DNA from: UBA2330 sp049293015
GTDB taxonomy: Bacteria; Bacteroidota; Ignavibacteria; Tepidaquicellales; Tepidaquicellaceae
Assembly: GCA_049293015.1 (NCBI GenBank)
Contig: JBATSB010000154.1
Location: forward strand, 11,735-75,734
Length of the DNA: 64,000 bases
Direction of reading: 5' to 3'
Both the position numbers and the translations under genes were made by a program. The notes under the pieces were generated by a model. The model had not been told where the DNA came from. It did no database searches and saw only the letters and a program-made list of their open reading frames with translations. This document shows positions 17,010-25,900 of this stretch, one piece after another (the stretch's first letter is position 1; each line of letters starts with the position of its first letter).

Positions 17010-18314
17010 TCAATCTAATATATCAATGATCAAAGGATTTACCTTTGGTTTAATTTTAGAAATTTTAACTGCCTGCTCTAACCTCTTTTCTGCAATATCA
17101 ATTTTCAACTGATCCCCGGACAATAATTCACAGATCACATCATCTTTCCTGATTTCGTTTCCGCATTTTTTGTTAAGTATTATTCCTGCAAGATAATCTA
17201 TTTTATCATCAGTCTTTTTTCTACCGCATCCGAGCTCGATAGCAGCGTACCCAAAATCCGAAGCATGCATTTCAGAAATAAATCCGTCCTGATCAGCTTT
17301 TATTAATTTTGAAAATTCAGGTCTTTTTAAATTCGCCCAGTCTTTCACATAAGAGATATCTCCATTTTGAATCTCTACCATCTCAAGAAATTTTTTATAA
17401 GCCGACTTATCGGAAAGTTTTTGCAATGCGATCTTTTCACCTTCTTCTATACTTCCTGCTGCATCACCAAGAAAAAGCATTGCTCCGGCAAGAACATTCG
17501 TAAGCTTATACAGATCAGGTATCAGTTTTCCGTTCATCATTTCTATACACTCCTCTATCTCAAGCCAGTTACCTATCTTCATACCAAGCGGCTGTTCCAT
17601 ATCGGATAAAACAGCAATTGCTTTTTTGCCGAACTTTTTTGAAGTAGAAATTAACTTTTTTGCAAGCTGAATGGATTCATCTTTATCCGGAAGATTTGCA
17701 CCAACTCCGATCTTAACATCAAATACCAGAGCGTCAGCACCTTCGGCAAGTTTTTTACTCATTATACTGGAAGTGATAAGCGGTATACTTTCAACTGTAG
17801 CAGTCACATCTCTAAGCGCATAAATTCTTTTATCTGCAGGTGCAAGTTCCGAAGTCTGACCTAGCATTACAAGACCAGTCTTCTCCAAAATTCTTTTAAA
17901 ATCATTTATATCGTAATTCACATTAAATCCCGGAATGGATTCAAGTTTGTCAAGCGTTCCACCTGTATGCCCAAGACCTCTTCCTGAGATCATCGGAACA
18001 GAAATTCCACACGATGCGATAAGTGGAGCAAGTATAATAGAAGTCTTATCCCCTACCCCGCCGGTTGAATGTTTGTCAACTTTTGGATTTTTTATATGAC
18101 TCAGATCCAGCACTGACCCGCTGTTAAGCATTATCTCTGTCAGATAAAATGTTTCATCTTCATTCATATTTTTAAAATATACAGCCATCAAAAATGCTGA
18201 CATCTGATACTCAGTTACCTTGCCCTCTAGATATCCTTCGATCAGAAATTTTATCTGATCTCTGCTTAGAGCATTGCCGTTTCTTTTTAGTTTTATTATT
18301 TCTACCGGATTCAT
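17010..18314 (-). CDS. thymidine/pyrimidine-nucleoside phosphorylase
   Basis: 434 aa from ATG 18314; an upstream ATG at 18389 would add 25 residues that do not belong to the family and would leave only 33 bp to the divergent comEC. Family blocks: IIKLKRNGNALSRDQIKFLI, KVDKHSTGGVGDKTS (phosphate-binding), SGRGLGHTGGTLDKLESIPG (the PyNP signature), and a C-terminal domain with the expected fold. It splits thymidine or uridine with phosphate into base and (deoxy)ribose-1-phosphate in the cytoplasm. Choice between deoA-type and pdp-type specificity is not possible by eye. Confidence 0.92.
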   Translation of the reverse strand: MNPVEIIKLKRNGNALSRDQIKFLIEGYLEGKVTEYQMSAFLMAVYFKNMNEDETFYLTEIMLNSGSVLDLSHIKNPKVDKHSTGGVGDKTSIILAPLIASCGISVPMISGRGLGHTGGTLDKLESIPGFNVNYDINDFKRILEKTGLVMLGQTSELAPADKRIYALRDVTATVESIPLITSSIMSKKLAEGADALVFDVKIGVGANLPDKDESIQLAKKLISTSKKFGKKAIAVLSDMEQPLGMKIGNWLEIEECIEMMNGKLIPDLYKLTNVLAGAMLFLGDAAGSIEEGEKIALQKLSDKSAYKKFLEMVEIQNGDISYVKDWANLKRPEFSKLIKADQDGFISEMHASDFGYAAIELGCGRKKTDDKIDYLAGIILNKKCGNEIRKDDVICELLSGDQLKIDIAEKRLEQAVKISKIKPKVNPLIIDILD

Positions 18315-18422
18315 TGTGCAAGTTAAAAAAATACTTTCGATATTTAAAGTCTCATATTCTCTGTCTTTCACAAACTGCATAAATTGCAATTTGCTTTTTT
18401 GATCATTTGTAAATAATTTGAA

Positions 18423-20888
18423 GTGACAAATTTGGAAGAAATAAATTTCTTTATGAACATTATGTCAAAGAGTCCAGCTTTAAAATTCATACTAGTTTAC
18501 ATATTGGGAATTCTTTGTTTTGATTATTTCAGTAGCTTCTCAACAATTATCCGAATTATTTTTATTGCATTTTTGCTGATAATAATTTTTTTAAGGTCTA
18601 TAAATAAATTCGAAACAATTTGCCGTGTACCCATTGTCATTCTGATATTCACATTGGGTTTATTTAATTCACAATTTGATTTTAACCGAAGTACTCACAG
18701 TAAGTTAAAAAATTTTCCTGATACTCAAAAAAATTCTTACAATGTAATCACTGGGATAGTCACTGAAATTCCTTTAGTAAATAAATCGGGAGTAAAGTTA
18801 GTCCTAGAGTGTAAAAGTATTTCATCCCGAAAAGATACTTTGCATTTAAACGGAAAGCTCATAGCTACATTAAGGGAAAATATATATTCAAAAACTCCCG
18901 AACTGATTCCCGTTATAAATCCGGGTGATGAAATTTCAATCAAAGGAAAACTATCTACACCGCCGGGCAGAAGGAATCCGGGAGACTTTGATTATAAAAA
19001 GTATCTTGAGTCACATGATATTCATAAACTATTTTATACTACAAGTTATAAGGATGTGAAAATAATTTCACAGAATAATCTGAGTTTCATTTATCAGAAT
19101 ATTATTTTCCCTGCTAAGATCTTTGCATTAAATAATATAGACACTCTGCTAAGCGGAGACAATGCTTCTTATCTTAAAGGACTTGTGACAGGTGAGAGAT
19201 CTGATATTTCAGACGAAACTAAGGAAGCATTTATAAATGCCGGTGTGATGCACCTTATAGCTGTGTCAGGACTTAATGTTGCATACGTCATAATTTTTGT
19301 AACTATTTTACTTTCATTATTGCGTGTACCATTTAAATTCAGGATATATATTACTTGTCTGTTTCTTATTTTTTACTGTATGTTCACCGGCAATCCGGCT
19401 TCCATTTTACGCGCGACCATCATGGGAATAACTGTGCTAATGTCATTTGTCTTCGAAAGAAAGATCCACTTTTATAATTTCATCGGAGTTTCTGCAATGT
19501 TCATACTAATTTATGATACAAGATTATTATTCGATACCGGATTTATTTTATCTTATGCAGCGACTTTTTCAATGGTGATAATTTACACCCGGTTTGAAGA
19601 AAGTTTTTTGCATAACCTTAAATCAACAAGATCTAATTTCAAAAAAATTATTAGCTGGATATCAGTTTTATTTTTTACATCTCTTGCAGCTCAGATCGGG
19701 ACACTTCCGCTTACTTCACTTTACTTTGGAAAAATTTCTTTTATTTCACTAATTGCAAACGTTGTCGCAGTACCGCTTGCTAACATTTCACTTGCCATAG
19801 GATTTTTGCAAATACTGACAGGAGTTATTTCTTTTCACTTGTCTTCAGTAGTAGCCGAAGCAAATAATATTTTGCTAAGCATTCAGCTGGAGTTCATAAA
19901 ATTCTGTGCGGGTATGAAATTTTCATTTATCTATATAAAAAATTTCACCTACCCTATTGTAATTTCATATTATGTCATCGGCATTTTTCTTCTGTTTGCA
20001 AAAACTTTTCATGTATTTTTTAGAAACCTGATCATTTCAATACTTATAATTTTAATATTACTTATAAACAGTACGTCCTATGAGCAAATGTTGAAAGTAA
20101 CTTTTTTAGATGTAGGTCAGGGAGACTGTGCATTGATCGAGACTCCCGACGGAAAAAACATTCTTGTCGATTGCGGTAACAGTACTAAAACTTTTGACAA
20201 TGGAGAAAAGACAATTGCACCTTTACTTAGAAGAAAAGGAATTGACAGAATTGACATGATAATTCTTACTCATCTGCATATGGATCATATTGGCGGAGTG
20301 AATTATCTGCTTAAAAATTTTGAAATAGGAAACATCATTGAAAGCGGACAGGATCACATCACTGATTTCACAAGAGAAACCGACAGTTTGATCTCTTTAA
20401 AAAATGTGAAGAGAACGATTGTTCGCAGCGGTGATATGATACAAGATTTTAAAGATATGAGATTATATTTTATATATCCTGATAAAGCTCATGCTGATGC
20501 AAGTGATCATCCTACTTTTGGAAATCTGAATAATGGCTCAGTGGTATTTATTTTAAAATATCGTGAAACGGAAATACTTTTTACAGGTGATGTAGAAGCT
20601 GCAGGAGAATTATTTATCAGAGATAATTATAAAGATTTTTTAAATACAGATATATTAAAAGCCGGACATCACGGCAGTATTACTTCAAGTACAATTCCGT
20701 TTATTTTAAAAAACACTCCGAAGATAGCAGTAATTTCGTGCGGGAAGTTTAATAAATTTAACCATCCTTCTGAGATCATACTTAACAGATTAAAAAGATC
20801 TGATGCAGAAATTTTTCGGACAGACAATGAAGGTGCAGTTATAATTGAATCCGACGGTTATGAAATTAATGCAACAAATAAAAAATAA
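18423..20888 (+). CDS. comEC: ComEC/Rec2-family DNA uptake channel protein
   Basis: 821 aa from GTG 18423. The N-terminal DUF4131-like membrane and OB-fold region is followed by the competence domain, with helices from about residue 240 to 540 and the signature AGVMHLIAVSGLNVAYV. The C-terminal metallo-beta-lactamase domain (about 555-815) contains THLHMDHIGG (H617, H619, D621, H622) and GHHGS later. ComEC carries single-stranded DNA across the inner membrane during natural transformation; the hydrolase domain is proposed to degrade the second strand. No other competence genes lie in the window. The stop is directly adjacent to the stop of the next convergent gene. Confidence 0.93.
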   Translation: MTNLEEINFFMNIMSKSPALKFILVYILGILCFDYFSSFSTIIRIIFIAFLLIIIFLRSINKFETICRVPIVILIFTLGLFNSQFDFNRSTHSKLKNFPDTQKNSYNVITGIVTEIPLVNKSGVKLVLECKSISSRKDTLHLNGKLIATLRENIYSKTPELIPVINPGDEISIKGKLSTPPGRRNPGDFDYKKYLESHDIHKLFYTTSYKDVKIISQNNLSFIYQNIIFPAKIFALNNIDTLLSGDNASYLKGLVTGERSDISDETKEAFINAGVMHLIAVSGLNVAYVIIFVTILLSLLRVPFKFRIYITCLFLIFYCMFTGNPASILRATIMGITVLMSFVFERKIHFYNFIGVSAMFILIYDTRLLFDTGFILSYAATFSMVIIYTRFEESFLHNLKSTRSNFKKIISWISVLFFTSLAAQIGTLPLTSLYFGKISFISLIANVVAVPLANISLAIGFLQILTGVISFHLSSVVAEANNILLSIQLEFIKFCAGMKFSFIYIKNFTYPIVISYYVIGIFLLFAKTFHVFFRNLIISILIILILLINSTSYEQMLKVTFLDVGQGDCALIETPDGKNILVDCGNSTKTFDNGEKTIAPLLRRKGIDRIDMIILTHLHMDHIGGVNYLLKNFEIGNIIESGQDHITDFTRETDSLISLKNVKRTIVRSGDMIQDFKDMRLYFIYPDKAHADASDHPTFGNLNNGSVVFILKYRETEILFTGDVEAAGELFIRDNYKDFLNTDILKAGHHGSITSSTIPFILKNTPKIAVISCGKFNKFNHPSEIILNRLKRSDAEIFRTDNEGAVIIESDGYEINATNKK

Positions 20889-22166
20889 TTACTGTCTCTG
20901 TTCAGGGATCTTGAAACCAAGATAAGTACCAGAACTTATTCCCATCAGAGCCAGCAATGTATTGTCAAACTCAGGCATCTTCAGACTATTCCATACTGTG
21001 AAAATAAAAATGTATCCGAGCACTAATGTCCATACGGCGATCTGAAATCTGTACAAACTTACTCCTCCTGAATCAGAAAGTATATCATTTAAAAAACCTT
21101 TACAGCAATACTCATGAGATGTTTTCTCGTCTTTCAATAAATCATGTATTTCATATTGTCTCTTATTAAGAGATTCCAGTTCACTTCTGAATTCTTCTTT
21201 CCTCATTGGAGTAATATCTTCTTTCATAAGTTCTTTTATCAATAAAACTCTGTCATCGATAGATCTCATTTCCGAACTCATAGAAATAATTTTCTCCTTT
21301 GATAATTTGATCTTTTTAAAGTTTATCATCACTGATCCGAGTGCAGTGGCAGAGCTGATACCCATTAATGCAAGCACAGAATTTGTAATGGAGGGAAACT
21401 CTTTTGTGATAATATATAGAGCAAGATAAGTTGAAACAACAAGATATGACCAGAATGCCATCTGCGTCAGAGCAAGACTGTATGGTCTTTTTTTCTTTGA
21501 TGAATTATCTGTTACCGGCTCTCTGAGCATATCAGTTTTTATTGCAAGATATAAAGTGATCAGAAGTAAAAGAATTGAAATACCAATAAACTGAAAGTAC
21601 GCCATTTCATTATAAATGATCAGGGAAAAATTTTCACGGTTTGATTCAAGTTCTTTTTCACCTTCAATACCTGCACTGATAGTAACAAGATTAGTAGATC
21701 TTGAAACCAGGTCAGGTCTTTTTAAAATTTCAAGCCATGATTCTTCAGCACCTTTCATTTTCAAAGGAAACTTCAGCCAGACATTTGCTGAGGTATCACG
21801 AATGATCCTTCCTGCTGAATTATTTATAAGCAGTCCGTCAATGTAGAGAACAATTGGTTTACCTTTAATTTTACTGTCTGTCAAAAGGTCATGAATATTA
21901 CTTACTTTAAGAAGAATATTATTACCGAGGTTGCCTTCATTTTTGTTTGATTTTTCATTTAAAACTTCTTCGATTTTAATTTTCACAGATCCGCCCTGCC
22001 TCACTTCAGATTTTACGCTATCAGTTACAGCTGGTCTATGATTCAAAGAATCTATAGCTGTAACTTTTTTATTCTGAGGCTGCGAAATTAAAATACTTAA
22101 TCCTGAGCCAAAGAAGAAAAATGAAAAGAGCAGCAAAAATAAAAAAGTGCAATATTTTTTTTCCAT
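20889..22166 (-). CDS. uncharacterised membrane protein with duplicated ALMGIS motif
   Basis: 425 aa, function not recognised. An N-terminal signal/anchor (about residues 7-28) leads to a soluble domain of about 150 residues. Two membrane modules follow, separated by a charged coiled-coil-like stretch (about 300-350). Each module has a helix (TQMAFWSYLVVSTYLALYI or FQIAVWTLVLGYIFIFTVW) and then LALMGISSATALGS or LALMGISSGTYLGF. This is clearly an internal duplication. The end KIPEQ is close to the second motif. It lies 51 bp downstream of the propeller-like gene on the same strand. Soluble part plus paired motifs suggest a membrane-attached structural or sensing role, which is inference. Confidence 0.7.
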   Translation of the reverse strand: MEKKYCTFLFLLLFSFFFFGSGLSILISQPQNKKVTAIDSLNHRPAVTDSVKSEVRQGGSVKIKIEEVLNEKSNKNEGNLGNNILLKVSNIHDLLTDSKIKGKPIVLYIDGLLINNSAGRIIRDTSANVWLKFPLKMKGAEESWLEILKRPDLVSRSTNLVTISAGIEGEKELESNRENFSLIIYNEMAYFQFIGISILLLLITLYLAIKTDMLREPVTDNSSKKKRPYSLALTQMAFWSYLVVSTYLALYIITKEFPSITNSVLALMGISSATALGSVMINFKKIKLSKEKIISMSSEMRSIDDRVLLIKELMKEDITPMRKEEFRSELESLNKRQYEIHDLLKDEKTSHEYCCKGFLNDILSDSGGVSLYRFQIAVWTLVLGYIFIFTVWNSLKMPEFDNTLLALMGISSGTYLGFKIPEQRQ

Positions 22167-22217
22167 GATAGTTTAAATTTTATTTAATAAACTTTTGGAA
22201 ATTTCTATTTCATCGAA

Positions 22218-24014
22218 TCAATATCTGACAGTTACAGAATAGATCTTATTCTTTCTTGATCCTAAAAATCTTATAGTGTTATCGGATCTGTTGTACTTAA
22301 TATTCTGTACCAGTCTGTAATATTTACCAAGTGAGATGTCGTTAGTAAAGATTTCCTCAGTATATGAATAATCTGTTGTATCCAATTCAGTAATGCCGGT
22401 ATAAAATATTTTGCCGTTACTGGTATAAATAATATTTAGAATATTTAGAAATTTACCAGTACCGGTAAGTGTGTTTTCAGGGAATTTCAATTTTCCCTTA
22501 TCTGTAACCAAATAACTTGAGTGTTGTCCGGGTCCTTTGTTTTCATCTGCACAGATAACATATTCATTACTCTCAGGTGAGAATTGGATCATAGCCGCAC
22601 CGTTTTCAAAATTCTGATATGAAACATTTTCAAATTCATTTTTTAAATTATTCCCAAGATAAAATTTTACAGATCCCTTTCTTCCAGACTCATCTTTTGA
22701 AAATTGCTGTCCGAAATAATAGAGCTCACCATCTTTCATAAATCCATAATCTGCTATAAGATCATAATCTCCCTTTCCTATTATTATAATACTTTCTCCG
22801 TTACTTCTCATTAACAAATATTCCTTTTTTTTAAGATCTGAAATTCCAGTGTAGATTATGTTTCCTTCCTTATCATAAATAACATTACCTGTATTATAAC
22901 CGAGCAGCAAAGCTTTGCCGTTTTTTACATAATAAGTTTTTACATAATACTCATCGTATGTTGTTACATCTCCCGGTGTAGCGGGAATAATCTCATCGGC
23001 AGAAGCATAATAAGTAAAATCACCATTTTCAGAAAATTTAATTTCATATATTTCATAAATGAGTACAGGTTTAAGATTTTCTTCAGATTGATCAAAACTT
23101 ACTTGCTGCCTTTCATCACCTTTTACAAGATATGAATGCTGTAAAAATTGTTCTGTAGAATCTGAAGATTTATATACTGGTTCATTATCTTTATTAAACA
23201 ACAGAGGTGGATTTACATAATCAAAACTTTTATACTTTTTATCTCCTGATACTACAAATTCATTTCCAGCATTTTCATAAAACCTACCACCGCTCTTTGC
23301 AATAAATGAAAGTTCCTTATTGTTATTAAAAGTCAGACTGGTTTCATGTATATCGGAATAATCTGTCATCATAATATCATCTCCAAATAACATACCTGCC
23401 TTACCATTTTGAATAATGATAAATCCTCTTTCATCTTTAGCATTTTTGTAAAAATATTCATCTCCAATTTGCTCATTATCACCTTCCTTTCCCCTACCCT
23501 GAATATATTTAAAGACAGGTTTGACCTGATCAAATTTCTCCGACTGTCTGAAACTCCCGTCAGCTTTAGCATATCCAATATAATAATCTTCTTTAATTTT
23601 AAAGATGAATACATATTCATCTTTTTTATTGATAAAACTACTTGATGATTCAATGTATTCAAGACCTTTAAAAGTTTTACCGTTAATAATTAAAAAATAA
23701 TTATCTATTCCATAATCACTTTCATAATTACCCGAGACAGCAAAATAATTTCCTTTAGAATCAAACTTTGTATCAAAAGTCATAATAAAATCATATTTCT
23801 CGGATTTGCCTTTAGGAGAAATAAGAAATGTCTTTTTCTCTTCAGGAATAAGATAAGCATAACAGTAATTTCCTGAAGCATCATCCCAAACAAAATTATA
23901 TAATTCTGCATTTCCTTTAAAATCCAGACTGAATATCTCTTTTTCATCTATGGTCTGTGAGGAAATATTGCCGGAAAGTATTACAAATAAAAAAAGTAAA
24001 AAAATTTTATTCAT
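22218..24014 (-). CDS. secreted WD/TolB-like repetitive protein, function unknown
   Basis: 598 aa. A signal peptide (about residues 1-19, ending GNISSQ) precedes a long run of beta-strand-like repeats rich in Tyr, Gly, Asp and Lys with segments such as YFAVSGNYES, EYVFIFKIKEDYYIGYA and ELYYFGQQF. The pattern of short strands and turns suggests a beta-propeller, but I see no family motif or catalytic residues. It may form a transcription unit with the membrane protein downstream (51 bp gap). Start at ATG 24014. Confidence 0.65.
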   Translation of the reverse strand: MNKIFLLFLFVILSGNISSQTIDEKEIFSLDFKGNAELYNFVWDDASGNYCYAYLIPEEKKTFLISPKGKSEKYDFIMTFDTKFDSKGNYFAVSGNYESDYGIDNYFLIINGKTFKGLEYIESSSSFINKKDEYVFIFKIKEDYYIGYAKADGSFRQSEKFDQVKPVFKYIQGRGKEGDNEQIGDEYFYKNAKDERGFIIIQNGKAGMLFGDDIMMTDYSDIHETSLTFNNNKELSFIAKSGGRFYENAGNEFVVSGDKKYKSFDYVNPPLLFNKDNEPVYKSSDSTEQFLQHSYLVKGDERQQVSFDQSEENLKPVLIYEIYEIKFSENGDFTYYASADEIIPATPGDVTTYDEYYVKTYYVKNGKALLLGYNTGNVIYDKEGNIIYTGISDLKKKEYLLMRSNGESIIIIGKGDYDLIADYGFMKDGELYYFGQQFSKDESGRKGSVKFYLGNNLKNEFENVSYQNFENGAAMIQFSPESNEYVICADENKGPGQHSSYLVTDKGKLKFPENTLTGTGKFLNILNIIYTSNGKIFYTGITELDTTDYSYTEEIFTNDISLGKYYRLVQNIKYNRSDNTIRFLGSRKNKIYSVTVRY

Positions 24015-24334
24015 TCAGTTGTTTTTTGTAATTTATTAATTCCAAGTATAATTAAAAAGTTAGTTGTAATTTGTTTTTTAAATAAATAACTGAAGTTATA
24101 TATTTTAAATTTTTGCAGATTGCGTTTGAAACAACTTTTACGAAACATAGTTTTGCTTGAAAATTGCATATCCAAACTTAATTTAAAATCGAACATCTTC
24201 CGGTTCATAGTAAACATCTATACATGCTTATCTTCAGTTAAACAATTACTTTATTTTAAATTTTATTTGATCCTTACCTTTAAATAAAAATTGCAATTAA
24301 TTGAAAATTACATTAATTTTATAATAAAAATATC
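24015..24334. other. 320-bp divergent intergenic region
   Basis: AT-rich spacer between two divergent genes that should hold both promoters. I see no clear hairpin, repeat or recognisable operator. A minus-strand open frame of 68 codons runs through part of it but looks like chance. Confidence 0.5.
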
Positions 24335-25372
24335 ATGAAAACTATAATAAGCAATTCTCAAAAATTAGTAATTGTTTCGTTTATTTTTTTATTTTCAATC
24401 TATCTCCTTTCAGAGAGTTCACATCCCTTTCTTTCCTGCCAGAATGATCAGACACTAAGCACAAAAGATTCTATAGTCCCGTGGAGAGCACCTGAATTAA
24501 CCACTATACCTGACAATGAGGAAGGGAAAATTATTACACTAGGCAGAAACATTTTTAACAAGACTAACTTGTATATAGGATCTGATGTCCCTGATGAAGC
24601 AAACAGATTTACGAATGCAGGTTTGGCTTGCCAGAATTGTCACTTAAAAGGCGGTACATTGAAAAATGTAATGGGATTGGTTGGTGTATATTATGATTAC
24701 CCAAAATTTGATTCGAGATCAGGAAAGAACATAAATATCGAGGAGAGGATCAACAATTGTATGAAAAGAAGTTTGAACGGAAAACCTTTGCCTGATACTT
24801 CAAAAGAGATGACTGCTTTAGTTTCATATTTGAAATGGCTGAGTACTTATGCACCAAAAGGTACAAAGGTAGAAGGACAGGGACTTCCAAAAATTGAACT
24901 TATTAACAGAGCTGCTGATAAAGAAAACGGAAAGAAAGTTTATCTGAATTATTGTACGACATGTCACGCGGATAACGGACAGGGTGTTTTGAGAAGTCCG
25001 GGAAATGTAGATGTAGCTGCCGATTCTTTAAAAGGCTATGAATTCCCGCCGGTGATGGGACCAAACAGTTTTAATGACGGTGCAGGAATGTACAGACTTT
25101 TAACTGCAACAGCTTTCATCTATACCAAGATGCCATACAATGATGCAATTTTGTCACTTGAGGATTCGTATGATGTTGCAGCTTATATAATATCAACTCC
25201 ACGACCAAATTTGCCAGGTATAGAATCAGATTATCCCGATCTGAAATTCAAACCAGTAGATTTTCCATTCCCGCCTTATGAGGATAAATTCTCAGTGGAG
25301 CAGCATAAGTATGGACCTTATCAGCCAATGTTGAAAGAAGGTGAGACAAGTAAATTTGTAAAACCTTTGTAG
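24335..25372 (+). CDS. di-heme c-type cytochrome, thiosulfate dehydrogenase (TsdA)-like
   Basis: 345 aa with an N-terminal signal sequence (about residues 1-30). The first haem domain has CQNCH (C99, C102, H103) and the family stretch YPKFDSRSGKNINIEERINN then CMKRSLNGKPLP. The second has CTTCHADNGQG (C207, C210, H211). This di-haem layout with the RSGK/NCMxRSxNG pattern fits TsdA-type cytochromes, which oxidise thiosulfate to tetrathionate or run the reverse in the periplasm. Cys ligation of the active-site haem, typical of TsdA, cannot be confirmed by eye. A general electron-carrier role is the alternative. Confidence 0.72.
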   Translation: MKTIISNSQKLVIVSFIFLFSIYLLSESSHPFLSCQNDQTLSTKDSIVPWRAPELTTIPDNEEGKIITLGRNIFNKTNLYIGSDVPDEANRFTNAGLACQNCHLKGGTLKNVMGLVGVYYDYPKFDSRSGKNINIEERINNCMKRSLNGKPLPDTSKEMTALVSYLKWLSTYAPKGTKVEGQGLPKIELINRAADKENGKKVYLNYCTTCHADNGQGVLRSPGNVDVAADSLKGYEFPPVMGPNSFNDGAGMYRLLTATAFIYTKMPYNDAILSLEDSYDVAAYIISTPRPNLPGIESDYPDLKFKPVDFPFPPYEDKFSVEQHKYGPYQPMLKEGETSKFVKPL

Positions 25373-25391
25373 GTTAAATTTTATTGTGGCA

Positions 25392-25469
25392 CAGATTAAT
25401 AATCTAACATTCAGATTTATAATCGAACACATAGATTAATAATCAAACACAGATTAATAATCTGTGCTA
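25392..25469. repeat. four degenerate 18-20 bp tandem repeats between convergent genes
   Basis: Units CAGATTAATAATCTAACATT, CAGATTTATAATCGAACACA, TAGATTAATAATCAAACA and CAGATTAATAATCTGTGCTA. The outer ends (GGCACAGATTAATAATCT and its near-reverse AGATTAATAATCTGTGC) can pair into a large hairpin, which may act as a terminator for both flanking genes. Confidence 0.75.
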
Positions 25470-25471
25470 CG

Positions 25472-25900
25472 TCAATATAAAAAAGGAATAAGCATTTTAG
25501 TTTTTTTTATATACTCTTCATATTCAGGATATGCTTTCATAAGAAGTCTCTCTTCATATTTAAGTTTAAAAATAAGATCAATCAGAAGTATAACCCAAAT
25601 AGCAAATCTCATTAAACTGTAATCATTCCAAACCCAAAGTAATGTCATTAAAATAACCGAAGTATACATTGGATGTCTGACGTACTTGTAAATCCCTGAG
25701 ATATTAAGTTTATGGAATTCAGGAATTTCGGGAAATATATTAAACCTGAATCTGAATGAATACATAGCAACGAATCCCGGAACAGCAGTGATGACCAGCA
25801 AAACCATTTTGATCTTATCAGATGGAAAGATCTCACCTGTCAGCATTATCGCAGCAATACAAATAAACTGAAATCCAACAAATACAAATGAAATTGTCAT
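25472..25900 (-). CDS. isoprenylcysteine carboxyl methyltransferase (ICMT)/PEMT-family membrane protein
   Basis: 142 aa with four to five helices. The C-terminal half has the family pattern GIYKYVRHPMYTSVIL (about residues 69-84; the RHPMY segment binds S-adenosylmethionine) and the final EERLLMKAYPEYEEYIKKT. Members methylate lipids or small molecules at the membrane. The substrate is unknown. Its ATG overlaps the stop of the Rieske oxygenase gene by 4 bases, so the two are translationally coupled and probably act in one pathway. Confidence 0.82.
   Translation of the reverse strand: MTISFVFVGFQFICIAAIMLTGEIFPSDKIKMVLLVITAVPGFVAMYSFRFRFNIFPEIPEFHKLNISGIYKYVRHPMYTSVILMTLLWVWNDYSLMRFAIWVILLIDLIFKLKYEERLLMKAYPEYEEYIKKTKMLIPFLY

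Noticed and set aside
18315..18389. 25-residue N-terminal extension of the pyrimidine phosphorylase
   Set aside because: The extension has no family counterpart; starting at 18314 gives the usual length and leaves room for divergent promoters.
24011..24217. 68-codon minus-strand frame overlapping the start of the propeller-like gene by 4 bases
   Set aside because: The composition is Lys/Phe/Asn-rich noise typical of AT-rich spacer, with no ribosome site or domain; the 4-base overlap alone is not enough.
25392..25469. 20-bp tandem repeats considered as a short CRISPR or att site
   Set aside because: There are no spacers between units, and no integrase gene is nearby.
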